Of a stretch of 64,000 nt of DNA, positions 18,027 to 28,237 are shown piece by piece (position 1 is the first letter of the stretch; each line of letters starts with the position of its first letter). A program made the position numbers and the translations under genes. Location: contig CAJBLH010000196.1 in assembly GCA_903953895.1 (NCBI GenBank), forward strand, positions 1 to 64,000. The letters are read 5' to 3'. The notes beneath the pieces are model-generated. The model saw only the letters and a list, made by a program, of their open reading frames with translations, had not been told where the DNA came from and made no database searches. The DNA comes from an uncultured Desulfobacteraceae bacterium (GTDB taxonomy: Bacteria > Desulfobacterota > Desulfobacteria > Desulfobacterales > Desulfatirhabdiaceae).

Positions 18027-20921
18027 TTATTCAACTTCGGGCTTGAGTTCTTCCATGTAATAACATTCGATGATATCCCCAAGCTTGATATCGTTGTAAT
18101 TTTCGATGCCGATGCCGCATTCGTAACCTCCGACCACTTCTTTGACATCGTCCTTGTAGCGCCTGAGGCTGCCGATTTTACCTTCAAAGGTCACGATGCC
18201 GTCTCGCAGGAGCCGAATCATCTTGCCCCGCTGAATTTTTCCATCGGTTACGGAACAGCCGGCAATGGTTCCGACCTTGGGTACATGAAAGAGATCGCGC
18301 ACTTCGGCACGGCCCAGAATCCGTTCCAGAAACGTGGATTTCATCATGCCGACGATGGCGTCTTTCACATCCTTGATGACATTGTAGATGATGTTGTAAA
18401 AACGCATATCCACATGCTCATCAGCGGCCATGGCCTGGACTTTGGCGCTGGGCCGGACATTGAATCCGATGATGATGGCATCGGATACCGTGGCCAAAGA
18501 GACATCGGATTCGGTGATGGCGCCGGTGGCCGCATGGACGACGTTGATATTGACTTCTTCGTTGGACAACTTCACCAGGGAATCCCCGAGCGCCTCGATG
18601 GAACCGTGAACATCCGCCTTGATGATGATATTCAAATCCTTGACCAGACCATCCTTCATCTGCTCGAAGAGTTTGTCGAGACTCAGCCGGGTGGTCTTGG
18701 TCAGATCCTTTGACCGCTGTTTCTGTACACGATGCAGGCTGACCTGCCGGGCGTCTTTTTCATCCGATAGGGCGACCAGCTCATCTCCGGCCATGGGAAC
18801 ACCGGAAAGTCCGATCACTTCAACCGGCATGGAGGGTCCAGCAGACTCCACCTGCACCCCGCAATCGTTCAGCAGTGCCCGAACCTTGCCGTAGTGAACC
18901 CCGCAGACCACGGCGTCTCCTGCCCGCAGCGTTCCCTGCTGGACCAGCACCGTGGCCACAGGCCCTCTTCCGGTATCCAGTTTGGCTTCAACGACATGGC
19001 CGAATGCCGGCCTGTCCGGATCTGCTTTCAGTTCCATGACTTCGGCCTGCAGGAGGATCATCTCCAGCAACGTATCGATTCCGATATTGGTTTTTGCAGA
19101 AACCTTGACGAAAATGGTGTTCCCGCCCCAGTCTTCCGAAAGCAATCCGGCATCAGCCAGCTCACGCTGAACCCGCTCGGAATCAGCGCCGGGTTTATCG
19201 ATCTTGTTAATGGCGACAATGATCGGCACATTGGCGACTTTGGAATGGTTGATCGCCTCAAGGGTTTGGGGCATGACGCCGTCATCCGCGGCCACTACGA
19301 GAACAACCAGATCCGTGATACTGGCTCCACGGGACCGCATGGCTGTGAATGCTTCATGTCCGGGCGTATCCAGAAATACGATCTGCCCCCGGTCCGTGGT
19401 AACGTGATACGCGCCGATGTGCTGCGTGATGCCGCCTGCCTCACCTTCGGTGACACGTGTCTTTCGGATCACATCCAGAAGGGAGGTTTTTCCATGATCG
19501 ACATGTCCCATGATGGTCACAACAGGCGGCCGTTCGATCCGCTTTTCCGGGTCTTCCTTTTCAATCTTTAAAAAAGAGTCTTCTTCAAAGGCGGCTCTTT
19601 CAATCTCGAAATTGAATTCCGTCGCCACCAGCGCTGCCGTATCAAAATCGATGACCTGGTTGAGGGTCGCCATCACCCCCATGCCCATCAGTTTGACGAT
19701 GATTTCACTGGCTTTGACGCCCATGCGTTTGGCAAGCTCGGAAAGTGCGATGGTGTCATCCACTTTGATCCGTCGCTTGATTGCCTTGGGAGTAGTCAAC
19801 TGGGGTTTTTGCAGCACAGGCAACTGACGGCCTTTGCCGGCTTTGCGGCCGGCTTTGCGATTGCGCAGCGAGTCAGAATAAAGATCGGCGCCTTCAACGA
19901 TTTCTTTTTTCCGAAAGGGGACTTTCTTTTTGACCAGTTTTTTATCGACGACCTCTTCCTCGATTTCTTTGCCAACCTTCTTTTTCTTTTTATCTTTGGA
20001 AATCACTTCGCTGGGCTTTTCAGCAGCCGGAGCCGCTTCAGGAACAGCCTGGGGAAATTTATCAGATTTGAATTTAGACCTTCTATCGACCGGCTGGCTC
20101 TCAGGGGTTCGAACAGTTTCGGTTTTTCCGGCCGCCACCGCAACGGGAACTTCAAGAACCGGCATCGGCAACTTGATGATTTTGGCCGGCGTGTCTTTTT
20201 TGAGTTTCTTTTTCTTTTTCCCAGCCCTTTCCATTCGGGTTTCCGACGCCGGAACAGAGGACTCGACCGGCGGTATTTCATGAAAATCCGATGGTTGCGC
20301 AACCGGTTTTTCCAAATCGGCGGCTGTCTCCTGGTCGAACCCTGTTATTTCTGTAATCTCAGATTCAATTTCCGCTGGAACTGTTTCCACAATTTCAGCA
20401 GGGGCTTGGTCTATCTTCGTCTCTGCGACCGGATAAGCCACAATAACCGCCGGTTCTTGCGTACCGACGCGCTTTGCAGAAACAGGCCGTCCAGGTTTGG
20501 AAACATCCTGAGACGCAGCAGGTACCGCGCCAGGGGCTTGATGAATGACCGGAGTTTCGAGTTCTTCCTTGAATCTCGCCTCGACAGAAAGCGGCGATTC
20601 GGATTCTTTCACAACTGCCTCCGCCGCAATTTCGAGAACAGCTTCGGGCCCTTCCGGGAACGTCGGCGATGTTTCTTCGGGCGCAGATTCTTTGGCAATC
20701 ATCTCCCGGCGGCGTCGGATAATGGTCGGTTTTGCCGTTACGGCTTCCGCTTTCTTGTGTCTTCCTCCGACGACATTCTCCTTGATTTTGGCAACGTCTT
20801 CATCTTCCAGAGAGCTTAAATGGCTGACTACGGAAATGTCCAGATCCCGCATTCTTTCAAGCAGTACTTTGTTGGTCATGTTAAGATCCCTGGCAAGTTC
20901 AAACACTCTGATTTTTGCCAT
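18027..20921 (-). CDS. infB: Translation initiation factor IF-2
   Basis: A 964-residue GTPase that places fMet-tRNA on the 30S subunit. It starts with an IF2_N helical domain ([18 protein letters not shown]). A long low-complexity linker rich in Glu, Pro, Ala and Lys follows, to about residue 380, and then a second IF2_N module. The G domain carries GHVDHGKTS (near 470), DTPGHEAF and NKID; beta-barrel and C-terminal fMet-tRNA-binding domains follow. The 9-base gap to the DUF503 gene indicates one operon. Confidence 0.97.
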   Translation of the reverse strand: MAKIRVFELARDLNMTNKVLLERMRDLDISVVSHLSSLEDEDVAKIKENVVGGRHKKAEAVTAKPTIIRRRREMIAKESAPEETSPTFPEGPEAVLEIAAEAVVKESESPLSVEARFKEELETPVIHQAPGAVPAASQDVSKPGRPVSAKRVGTQEPAVIVAYPVAETKIDQAPAEIVETVPAEIESEITEITGFDQETAADLEKPVAQPSDFHEIPPVESSVPASETRMERAGKKKKKLKKDTPAKIIKLPMPVLEVPVAVAAGKTETVRTPESQPVDRRSKFKSDKFPQAVPEAAPAAEKPSEVISKDKKKKKVGKEIEEEVVDKKLVKKKVPFRKKEIVEGADLYSDSLRNRKAGRKAGKGRQLPVLQKPQLTTPKAIKRRIKVDDTIALSELAKRMGVKASEIIVKLMGMGVMATLNQVIDFDTAALVATEFNFEIERAAFEEDSFLKIEKEDPEKRIERPPVVTIMGHVDHGKTSLLDVIRKTRVTEGEAGGITQHIGAYHVTTDRGQIVFLDTPGHEAFTAMRSRGASITDLVVLVVAADDGVMPQTLEAINHSKVANVPIIVAINKIDKPGADSERVQRELADAGLLSEDWGGNTIFVKVSAKTNIGIDTLLEMILLQAEVMELKADPDRPAFGHVVEAKLDTGRGPVATVLVQQGTLRAGDAVVCGVHYGKVRALLNDCGVQVESAGPSMPVEVIGLSGVPMAGDELVALSDEKDARQVSLHRVQKQRSKDLTKTTRLSLDKLFEQMKDGLVKDLNIIIKADVHGSIEALGDSLVKLSNEEVNINVVHAATGAITESDVSLATVSDAIIIGFNVRPSAKVQAMAADEHVDMRFYNIIYNVIKDVKDAIVGMMKSTFLERILGRAEVRDLFHVPKVGTIAGCSVTDGKIQRGKMIRLLRDGIVTFEGKIGSLRRYKDDVKEVVGGYECGIGIENYNDIKLGDIIECYYMEELKPEVE

Positions 20922-21045
20922 TTACCCCCCTTAATATTTCTGATGTTCCGGCTTTGATGACTGCCCCGAACCCGTAAGCTTTCTGACCATGCAAAAAGCC
21001 CGTTACTGTGTTAAATCTTCTTGACGCCGCGGAACAAGGACCCGC

Positions 21046-22371
21046 TCAAAGATGCTCATCCTTGTCCGATCCTTCTGTATTGGCCGGCTTATGGGGTGAA
21101 GACGATTTATCCCCGGACTTTCGTTTCCTGTGAGAACCCGTAAATGCCTGTCTGGCGGCACTTACCAGATTCAATGCCGCTTCTTCATCCAGACCTTCAA
21201 TGTCTGTAATATCTTCGGCTGATGCATGGCTGAGTTCTTCGATCGAGTAAAATCCTTTTTCACACAATGCATCGGCAAGTGAAGTATCCACCCCTGGAAG
21301 GGATGCCAAGGCATCATAATTCTCCTTCATGGTATCGGTGTATTGTTTTTCGCTTTTCACGTCCAGTTGCCAGCCGGTCAGTTTGGACGCCAGCCGGACA
21401 TTCTGGCCGCGCTTGCCGATGGCAATGGACAGAAATTCGTCCGGAACAATGACTTCCATCGCATGTTTGGTTTCATCGATGATGACTCTCAGAATTTCAG
21501 CAGGCGCCAGCGCGTTGCATACGTATTTTGCCGCGTCCATATGCCAGGGAATGATATCGATTTTTTCCCCCCGGAGTTCCTGAACGACACTCTGAACCCG
21601 GCTTCCTTTTACCCCCACGCAGGCGCCCACGGGATCGATATCCGAATCATTGGAAACCACTGAAAATTTGGCGCGGACTCCCGGTTCTCTGGCAGCACCC
21701 TTGATCACGACAATGCCTTCGCTGATTTCCGGAACTTCCGTCTTGAACAGATTGATTAAAAAATTGGGGTGTGTTCGTGATAGAATGACCTGGGGGCCAC
21801 GGGATTCTTCCTTTACATCCTGTATATAAGCGCGAATCCTGTCTCCGCGCCGATACGATTCCTTGGGGATCTGCTGATCCGCAGGAAGAACGGCCTCGGT
21901 CTGCCCCAGGTTGACGATGATGCTTCCGTGATCGATCCGCTGAACGATTCCATTGATGATATCCCCTTTTCTATCCACAAAACTGGAATACACGGCGTCT
22001 CTTTCAGCATCCTTCATTTTTTGAATGATGACCTGCTTTGCAGACTGGGCAGCAATACGGCCAAAAATAGCCGTATCCATTTTCATGCCGAGACTGTCGC
22101 CGATTTCACATTCCGGATCCAGTTTCCGCCCTTCTTCCAGAATTATCTGTGTATCAGAATCTGTTATGATATCAGCAACTTCTTTGAACTGAAAGACTTC
22201 GATTTCTCCGGTTCTGCCATTATACTGGGTTTCGATATCGATCTTGTTTCCAAATTTCTTTCGGGCTGCGGATTTCAGTGCTTCCTCAAGGGCCTTGACC
22301 AGGATATCCCTGTCTATTCCCTTGTCTCGACTTATTTGTTCAACCACGCGTTTAATATCTGTGATGAGCAT
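21046..22371 (-). CDS. nusA: Transcription termination/antitermination factor NusA
   Basis: A 441-residue RNA polymerase-associated factor. It has the N-terminal polymerase-binding domain, then S1 ([21 protein letters not shown], near 137), KH1 and KH2 ([16 protein letters not shown], near 318). A single helix-hairpin-helix module follows ([19 protein letters not shown] and [13 protein letters not shown]) and a charged tail. E. coli NusA has two acidic repeats; this shorter C-terminus is common outside the gammaproteobacteria. It overlaps rimP by one base. Confidence 0.96.
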   Translation of the reverse strand: MLITDIKRVVEQISRDKGIDRDILVKALEEALKSAARKKFGNKIDIETQYNGRTGEIEVFQFKEVADIITDSDTQIILEEGRKLDPECEIGDSLGMKMDTAIFGRIAAQSAKQVIIQKMKDAERDAVYSSFVDRKGDIINGIVQRIDHGSIIVNLGQTEAVLPADQQIPKESYRRGDRIRAYIQDVKEESRGPQVILSRTHPNFLINLFKTEVPEISEGIVVIKGAAREPGVRAKFSVVSNDSDIDPVGACVGVKGSRVQSVVQELRGEKIDIIPWHMDAAKYVCNALAPAEILRVIIDETKHAMEVIVPDEFLSIAIGKRGQNVRLASKLTGWQLDVKSEKQYTDTMKENYDALASLPGVDTSLADALCEKGFYSIEELSHASAEDITDIEGLDEEAALNLVSAARQAFTGSHRKRKSGDKSSSPHKPANTEGSDKDEHL

Positions 22372-22913
22372 CAGATGTCTCCATTATAATTGACCAGCCT
22401 TGCCCGGGTAATGTCCTGATAGGGAATCTCGATGATACGGTCTCCAACCTGAATCGCAACGGTTTCCTGCGAAACGCCGGAAAGGACACCTGTAAATTTT
22501 TTTTGCCCCTCGACAGGCTGAAGTATCTTGATTTTGGCCTGGCGCCCTTTAAATCTGACAAAATCCGACAGCTTCCCCAACGGGCGATTAATCCCCGGTG
22601 ATGAAACCTCAAGGTAGTAATTTTCGCTTACATCCAGATGAACATCCAGAAGATCCTGCAGTTGACGGCTGACATGCGTGCAATCCTGCAGGGTTGCCCC
22701 CCCGGGCTTATCGATATAGATGCGGAGAACCATCCCATGAGGTTCACGCTGGTATTCTGTATAAACCAGTTCAATCCCATCAGCATCGCACAAGGGGCCG
22801 GTCAACGCATTGACGTTGGAGATGATTTCATCCCTGGTCAAGCGAGAAGGCTTTCGCACAGGGATTTCTGTTCTTTTTCCCGTTTTCCGGGATCGGTCAA
22901 ATCGTTCAGTCAT
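22371..22913 (-). CDS. rimP: Ribosome maturation factor RimP
   Basis: A 180-residue factor for early 30S assembly. Signature segments are GPLCDADGIELVYTEYQREP, VLRIYIDKPGGATLQDC, YYLEVSSPGINRPL and a C-terminal Sm-like barrel. The N-terminal ~25 residues are basic and variable, so a later start is possible. It is the first gene of the nusA-infB operon. Confidence 0.93.
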   Translation of the reverse strand: MTERFDRSRKTGKRTEIPVRKPSRLTRDEIISNVNALTGPLCDADGIELVYTEYQREPHGMVLRIYIDKPGGATLQDCTHVSRQLQDLLDVHLDVSENYYLEVSSPGINRPLGKLSDFVRFKGRQAKIKILQPVEGQKKFTGVLSGVSQETVAIQVGDRIIEIPYQDITRARLVNYNGDI

Positions 22914-22917
22914 TCAA

Positions 22918-22943
22918 AATAAAAAAACGGGCTGGTGCCCGTT
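22918..22943 (-). terminator. Rho-independent terminator behind tRNA-Gly
   Basis: On the minus strand AACGGGC-ACCA-GCCCGTT is a perfect 7-bp stem with a 4-base loop, followed by five further T. It lies between tRNA-Gly and rimP and should end the tRNA transcript or partly attenuate readthrough into the operon. Confidence 0.8.
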
Positions 22944-23086
22944 TCCTCTCATTTGATTTGATGCAGTGAGATCAAAAAATATGTCTGATGTAATAAACCG
23001 CAAGAAGAATTACACGCTTAAACCCCACCACTTCTAGATGAAAACGCTGCATTTCATTCAGTTAAAAATGAAAAGACGAACTAGTT

Positions 23087-23162
23087 TGGAGCGGGCAACG
23101 AGATTCGAACTCGCGACACCAAGCTTGGGAAGCTTGTACTCTACCAACTGAGCTATGCCCGC
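23087..23162 (-). tRNA. tRNA-Gly (anticodon CCC)
   Basis: A complete 76-base cloverleaf on the minus strand, beginning GCGGGCATAGCTCAGTTGGT and ending with an encoded CCA. The anticodon stem CAAGC/GCTTG encloses TTCCCAA, giving CCC, which reads GGG codons. Acceptor stem GCGGGCA/TGCCCGC and T-loop GTTCGAATC pair as expected. A terminator follows at 22918-22943. Confidence 0.95.
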
Positions 23163-23266
23163 TGATTATCGCGATAAATTACGTTAAAATTACGAGATTG
23201 TCAATAATTTTCACGAATTCATATGGATCATCCAGAGCCGGAATGCCAGGATCGGATTTTCCATCT

Positions 23267-23590
23267 TCAGGTCAGCATCGATTTGATTTCTTCGAGTTCC
23301 TGCCGGATATCGTCCAGAACCGACGGCAGCGCACGGGATCTGAAGGATTTCATATGCTGCCTGGCGCCTTCGATGGTATATTTTTTGTCGTACAGCAAAT
23401 GCCTGATTTCCAGGATGACCTCAATATTCCGTCGCGTGTAGAGCCTTTGGCCGGAAGGGGTTCTATGGGGCCTTATTTTCGAGAATTCCTGTTCCCAGAA
23501 CCGAATGACATGAGACGGCAGACCGGCTATCCGGCTGACCTCGCCGATCTTATAATAGAGTTTATCCGGCCGAATATCTCGATCAGGCAT
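23267..23590 (-). CDS. MerR-family transcriptional regulator
   Basis: A 107-residue protein with an N-terminal MerR winged helix: YYKIGEVSRIAGLPSHVIRFWEQ (about residues 12-34), then the SGQRLYTRRNIEVILEI wing. A short C-terminal coiled coil follows. This small MerR gene regularly follows pheT in proteobacteria, usually with ihfA between them; here ihfA is absent. A perfect 18-bp palindrome at 23631-23648, just upstream, could be its operator. Confidence 0.88.
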   Translation of the reverse strand: MPDRDIRPDKLYYKIGEVSRIAGLPSHVIRFWEQEFSKIRPHRTPSGQRLYTRRNIEVILEIRHLLYDKKYTIEGARQHMKSFRSRALPSVLDDIRQELEEIKSMLT

Positions 23591-23630
23591 CGTGACCCCA
23601 CAACTATTCCTGACCCCACGGTGAGCATCA

Positions 23631-23648
23631 ATCCCGACATGTCGGGAT
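23631..23648. promoter_or_regulatory. 18-bp perfect palindrome upstream of merR
   Basis: ATCCCGACATGTCGGGAT is perfectly self-complementary and lies in the 78-base gap between pheT and the MerR-type gene. It could be an operator for MerR autoregulation or an RNA hairpin; no T-run follows on the minus strand. Confidence 0.4.
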
Positions 23649-23668
23649 ATTTTCCGGACAACCGCTCA

Positions 23669-26080
23669 CTAAGGCAGCTTTGCATCAAAATGCTGAATCA
23701 GTTTATCTGAAATGCCACGATGATGTGTATTGACAGCCTCATCTTCCAAAGTTCCGGCGGCGGAACGATAGATCAGCCGGAATGAAAGGCTTTTTTTATC
23801 TGAAGGCAGATGCCCGCCCTCAAACACATCGAACAGCAGGATGCGCTCCACGATCGGATCACGCATGGCCTGGACCATTTCGATAATCTGACCGGACTCC
23901 AGGGCTTTCGGTAGAATCAGCGTAATATCCCTTGCGACAGCCGGATATCTGGGAATCGCCGCAGCCTGTTGAAAATTGGGAACAGCGGCAAAAAGCTTCC
24001 GAATATCCAGCTCAAAGACATATATCGCCTGTTTGATATTGAAATATTCCAGCGTTTCCGAATGCATCTGGCCGATATGTCCCACCACCTGCCCGTTGCA
24101 CTGGATGCCGGATGCATAACCAGGTTTCAGATAGGAACAGGATTGGGCCGTATCCCTGGAAAACCGGGCGTGATGAATATGAAGTGCAGCCAGAAGCGAT
24201 TCAACCACGCCTTTGATGTCGTAAAAATCGCACGCCGTATCCGGCATATGCCACGAAACTTCCTGGCGGGCGCCTGTCCACAGCCCGCAAAGCATTTCAA
24301 TTTCGTCTGGCAGTGCATCCTGACCATTGCTGATAAATACATTACCAGCCTCAAAGAGCTTTAGATTTCTGGATTGCATCGAAAAGTTCCGATGCACGGT
24401 CTCCAGCATGCCGGGAATCAGCGAGGTGCGCATGATTGCCTGGTCTTCGCTCAACGGATTGAGAACGCCAAGAGCCCGCATTCTGAGATCACCTGGTTCC
24501 AGCCGGAGATAATTACAGGAGCTCGGGTGAACGAAACTATAGGTAATGGTTTCCGAAAACCCCAGACCGGTCATCAGCCGCAGAATCTGCTCCCGGGGGC
24601 TTTGAGACGGAGTTGAACGAGTCGATCCTGCAGAGATCACGGGAAACGTGGTCGGGATTCGGTCGTAACCGGAAATTCTGGCGATTTCTTCCACCAGATC
24701 CACCGGCCTGGAGACATCGACGCGAAATGACGGCGGCGTTACCTTTCTCTGGTCCGGGTTCATCGGCTCTACCGTAAAGCCGACAGACTCAAGCATGCGG
24801 TCCATGTCTGCAGAATCGATTTGAGTTCCCAGCAGCCGGTTTGCAGCATCTGCGCTAAAAACCAGCGGTTGTCTCTTCTGAATGATCGGTCGCTCATCGA
24901 TCAGCCCTTCAACCAGAATCCCACCACAGATATCGACCATCAGGGCTGCGGCCCGGTCCACAGCAAAAACGGCTCCTTCGGGATCCACGCCGCGCTCGAA
25001 CCGGTGGGATGCGTCCGTATTCAGTCCGAAATATTTGGCGGTTTTCCGAATGCCTGCTGGTTCGAAACAGGCGCTTTCAATCAGAATCGACTGCGTGTCG
25101 GCTTCAATTTCGGAATTGCATCCGCCCATGACCCCTGCGACGGCAACCGGTTTTTCCCCATCGCAGATCATGAGCATATCCGCAGTCAGGGTGCGCGATT
25201 TGTGGTCAATCGTGATGAACGATTCTCCTGCAGCAGCGGTCCGCACCACAATGCGCTGACCGGCCAGACGATCGAAGTCAAAAGCATGCAGGGGCTGGCC
25301 GGTTTCCATCATCACAAAATTGGTGATATCCACCACATTGTTGACTGGTCGGATGCCAACGGATATCAGCCGGTCCTGAAGCCAGAAAGGAGAAGGCTGA
25401 ACGCCGGCTCCTGTCAGAATTCTGGCTGCATAGCGGGGACAGTGGCCGGGCGCCAGGATCGAAACGGAAGTCATCTGATGAATGTCGCCTTTACCTTGAG
25501 GCAGCTTTATCACCGGGTACGATAGCGAATTTCCCTGAATCGCTGCAACCTCCCGGGCGATTCCGATCAGGCTGAGGCAATCGGAGCGGTTGGGCGTCAG
25601 GCCGATTTCAAGCACCCAATCCGACAGACTCAGGGCCGTAGCCAGAGAATCGCCGACCATCAGAGACGCATCGAGAATCATAATACCACTATGATCCGGC
25701 CCAAGCCCCAGTTCGCCCTCACTGCACAACATACCTTCAGACCCGGCCCCCCGAATCACACCGGCTTCGATGAGCGGTCCATCGGGCAGTTGTGTTCCGG
25801 GAAGCGCCAGAGCGGTTAAGCAGTCAATCTGAACGTTGGGCGCTCCACAGACAACAGCTACATGGGCTTTTCCGGAGTCCACCACGCAGCACCGCAGTTT
25901 GTCTGAATTCGGATGCGAAGTTATGCCGATAACCCGGCCGACAACCACATTTTTTAAATATTCGTAACGATCGACAAGTGCTTCAACCTCAAGACCCGCC
26001 ATGGTCAAGGCGTCGGCAAGCGCATCGACATCCATTTGGATTGGAACATAGGACTTCAACCAGTTTAAACTTATTTTCAT
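23669..26080 (-). CDS. pheT: Phenylalanine--tRNA ligase beta subunit
   Basis: An 803-residue beta chain of the (alpha-beta)2 PheRS. It begins MKISLNWLKSYVPI, the classic start, so I place the start at 26080 and not at the in-frame codon 42 bases upstream. The EMAP-II-like tRNA-binding domain is at about 45-150 (VGRVIGITSHPNSDKLRCC). The B3/B4 editing domain, the B5 domain (near VVNNVVDITNF and the following region) and a C-terminal anticodon-binding domain (FPAVARDI-type: IPRYPAVARDITLIL) are in the usual order. It is co-transcribed after pheS. Confidence 0.96.
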   Translation of the reverse strand: MKISLNWLKSYVPIQMDVDALADALTMAGLEVEALVDRYEYLKNVVVGRVIGITSHPNSDKLRCCVVDSGKAHVAVVCGAPNVQIDCLTALALPGTQLPDGPLIEAGVIRGAGSEGMLCSEGELGLGPDHSGIMILDASLMVGDSLATALSLSDWVLEIGLTPNRSDCLSLIGIAREVAAIQGNSLSYPVIKLPQGKGDIHQMTSVSILAPGHCPRYAARILTGAGVQPSPFWLQDRLISVGIRPVNNVVDITNFVMMETGQPLHAFDFDRLAGQRIVVRTAAAGESFITIDHKSRTLTADMLMICDGEKPVAVAGVMGGCNSEIEADTQSILIESACFEPAGIRKTAKYFGLNTDASHRFERGVDPEGAVFAVDRAAALMVDICGGILVEGLIDERPIIQKRQPLVFSADAANRLLGTQIDSADMDRMLESVGFTVEPMNPDQRKVTPPSFRVDVSRPVDLVEEIARISGYDRIPTTFPVISAGSTRSTPSQSPREQILRLMTGLGFSETITYSFVHPSSCNYLRLEPGDLRMRALGVLNPLSEDQAIMRTSLIPGMLETVHRNFSMQSRNLKLFEAGNVFISNGQDALPDEIEMLCGLWTGARQEVSWHMPDTACDFYDIKGVVESLLAALHIHHARFSRDTAQSCSYLKPGYASGIQCNGQVVGHIGQMHSETLEYFNIKQAIYVFELDIRKLFAAVPNFQQAAAIPRYPAVARDITLILPKALESGQIIEMVQAMRDPIVERILLFDVFEGGHLPSDKKSLSFRLIYRSAAGTLEDEAVNTHHRGISDKLIQHFDAKLP

Positions 26081-26164
26081 CGGATCAACACCTTGCAGAT
26101 CATTACTAATTCCGGATTGCACTGACGACAGACCACTCCGGCGTATTTACAGCCGCCTGAAAGG

Positions 26165-27172
26165 CTAGAACTGTTTCAAAAACCGGATGTCGTTTTCATA
26201 ATATTTTCGGATGTCGTCAATTCCGAATTTCAGCATGGCAATCCGCTCGATGCCCATTCCAAAGGCAAACCCAGAGTAGCGGGACGTGTCATAGCCGACA
26301 TTCTCGAAAACCGCAGGATGAACCATTCCTGAGCCAAGCACTTCGAGCCATCCGGTCTGCTTACACACCCGGCATCCCTTGCCCCGGCACATGACACAGA
26401 GGATGTCGACCTCCGCACTGGGTTCGGTGAAGGGGAAAAAGCTGGGGCGAAATCTCAGACTGGTCTGATCGTCGAACATCTGGTGGACAAAAGCCGTCAG
26501 AATGCCTTTCAAGTCCCCAAAAGAAATGGATTCACCCACCACCAGCCCTTCGACCTGGTGAAACATAGGCGTATGGGTAATGTCCGAATCGCACCGGTAC
26601 ACCTTGCCAGGCGCGATAATCTTGACCGGAGGGGCGTGTTTTTCCATGTACCTGACCTGAATCGGTGAAGTATGGGTTCTAAGGACGATGGACTCCGAAA
26701 CATAAAACGTGTCCTGCATGTCTCTGGCCGGGTGATTTTTGGGGATATTCAGGGATTCGAAATTGTAGTGATCCAGTTCAACCTCAGGACCTTCCGCAAT
26801 ATCAAACCCCATGGCTGTGAAAATTTCGCATATCTGTCGGGTAATCCGGGTGATGGGATGGAGTGTGCCCTGAAAGACGGTGCGGCCAGGCAATGAAACA
26901 TCTATACCGACATCTTCTGTGGCCAGACGGGTTTCAATTTCCAGAAGTGCTTTTTGCAGGGCTTCTTCCAGAATCATTTTGATCTCATTGGCTCTTTTGC
27001 CTGCCATCGGACGCTGTTCTGGCGGCAACTGGGAGATGTTTCGGAGATATTGGGTGACAAGCCCCTTTCTGCCCAGATACTGTACGGACAGTGCTTGGAT
27101 TTGCGCTGTCTGCGAAACAGACTGAAGCTCGCTCTTTGCCTGGTGTAAAATCTGTTCTATTTCTTGTTCCAC
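26165..27172 (-). CDS. pheS: Phenylalanine--tRNA ligase alpha subunit
   Basis: A catalytic class II synthetase subunit. Visible features are the N-terminal coiled coil, motif 1 region GFDIAEGPEVELDHYNF, motif 2 (HTPMFHQVEGLVVG) and motif 3 (GFAFGMGIERIAML). The open frame extends to 27307, but its first 45 residues (MGMSGSKCQPLRS...) are not PheS-like and begin in a 16-bp palindrome (27305-27320). GTG at 27172 (VEQEIEQILHQAKSEL) gives 335 residues, the normal length. It has no clear ribosome-binding site, so the exact start is uncertain. Confidence 0.92.
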   Translation of the reverse strand: MEQEIEQILHQAKSELQSVSQTAQIQALSVQYLGRKGLVTQYLRNISQLPPEQRPMAGKRANEIKMILEEALQKALLEIETRLATEDVGIDVSLPGRTVFQGTLHPITRITRQICEIFTAMGFDIAEGPEVELDHYNFESLNIPKNHPARDMQDTFYVSESIVLRTHTSPIQVRYMEKHAPPVKIIAPGKVYRCDSDITHTPMFHQVEGLVVGESISFGDLKGILTAFVHQMFDDQTSLRFRPSFFPFTEPSAEVDILCVMCRGKGCRVCKQTGWLEVLGSGMVHPAVFENVGYDTSRYSGFAFGMGIERIAMLKFGIDDIRKYYENDIRFLKQF

Positions 27173-27304
27173 GATTTTATGCTCTGCTGTAAGAAAGGCG
27201 GGGTCGGATATTCTATGGATCAGACGGTGACTTTTGGCGCCATTGGCAGGTTCCCTTTGTATTGAAATGGACCGAAGTGGCTGACATTTCGATCCAGACA
27301 TCCC

Positions 27305-27320
27305 CATCTGCCGGCAGATG
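27305..27320. repeat. 16-bp perfect palindrome between rplT and pheS
   Basis: CATCTGCCGGCAGATG is perfectly self-complementary and sits in the rplT-pheS spacer. A transcript hairpin here could affect pheS expression. It is not followed by a T-run on the minus strand, so it is not a typical terminator. Confidence 0.4.
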
Positions 27321-27386
27321 CTGGGAACTTGTCACGCCACCCCATTTATCCATCGCAATCAAGCCGGTGGTCTTGCTATTCAGCCG

Positions 27387-27737
27387 TCAGACCTGGTGTG
27401 CTGCGGTTCTGACAAGACTGCTAAATCCGGTTGGGTCTGCAACGGCCAGTTCTGCAAGAACTTTTCGATCCAGCGCAATTCCGGCAATTTTAAGCCCGTG
27501 CATGAATTTACTATAGGACAGGTCGTTCATCCGTGTCGCTGCATTGATTCTGGCGATCCAGAGGCTGCGAAAATCCCGTTTTTTGACCTTGCGATCCCTG
27601 TAAGCATAGGCAAGCGCCCGGTCAACGGTGTCTGCGGCTGTCCGGAAAAGTTTGCTGTGGCCGCCACGAAACCCCTTGGCCAGTTTCAATATCTTGTTTC
27701 TTCTTCTCCTTGCCTTAAAGCCACGTTTTACTCTCAT
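27387..27737 (-). CDS. rplT: 50S ribosomal protein L20
   Basis: A 116-residue L20, normal length, needed for early 50S assembly and often an autogenous repressor of its operon. Typical features are the basic start [20 protein letters not shown] and [10 protein letters not shown]. It follows rpmI in the infC-rpmI-rplT-pheS-pheT gene order. Confidence 0.96.
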   Translation of the reverse strand: MRVKRGFKARRRRNKILKLAKGFRGGHSKLFRTAADTVDRALAYAYRDRKVKKRDFRSLWIARINAATRMNDLSYSKFMHGLKIAGIALDRKVLAELAVADPTGFSSLVRTAAHQV

Positions 27738-27850
27738 ATAACTATCTCCTTAATCCTGCATCACCTGATGAAACCGCAGGATGCAATGGTACGACAATGC
27801 AAGAAATCCATCCGGCCAGGTAAGCCGAATCGGGCGAATGTGTCCGGTTC

Positions 27851-28048
27851 TTATCCGTTCGGAAGTAATAATTTCAGCTCTCTGACATTGGATTTATCGA
27901 TAATCTGACTTTTTCTCAAAGATCGTTTTCGCTTGGTGGTCTTTTTGGTCAAAATATGGCTGCCATGAGATTTTGAGAAAACGAATTTTCCGGTTCCAGT
28001 TCGCTTAAATCGCTTTGCAGCAGAACGATTGGTTTTGATTTTCGGCAT
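27851..28048 (-). CDS. rpmI: 50S ribosomal protein L35
   Basis: A 65-residue L35 beginning [20 protein letters not shown] and containing the [16 protein letters not shown] basic stretch. It lies between infC and rplT. Confidence 0.96.
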   Translation of the reverse strand: MPKIKTNRSAAKRFKRTGTGKFVFSKSHGSHILTKKTTKRKRSLRKSQIIDKSNVRELKLLLPNG

Positions 28049-28123
28049 GGTCTATCTCCTAAGAATTTAATGCCCGACGCCGGTTAGGCCGCATCGAGAT
28101 GTAACGCATCCATCCTGGAAGGC

Positions 28124-28164
28124 ATATAAAATAGAAAGCGTGAGCCAAAATAATCTGCTCACGC
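28124..28164 (-). terminator. Hairpin between infC and rpmI (terminator or attenuator)
   Basis: On the minus strand GCGTGAGC and GCTCACGC form a perfect 8-bp stem around an 11-base loop, followed by TTTCTATTTTATAT. It lies between infC and rpmI, where L20-dependent control acts in other bacteria, so it may attenuate rather than fully terminate. Confidence 0.55.
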
Positions 28165-28237
28165 CATTACAACAACCTGGAATAACAAAAAAAAACACTT
28201 TCAGATCGGACCGGACTGTTGACGCCCGTTTCGAAGG

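Noticed and set aside
19809-20819. 336-residue plus-strand frame opposite infB
   Set aside because: It is low-complexity Phe/Arg sequence produced by the antisense of the Glu/Lys-rich IF-2 linker.
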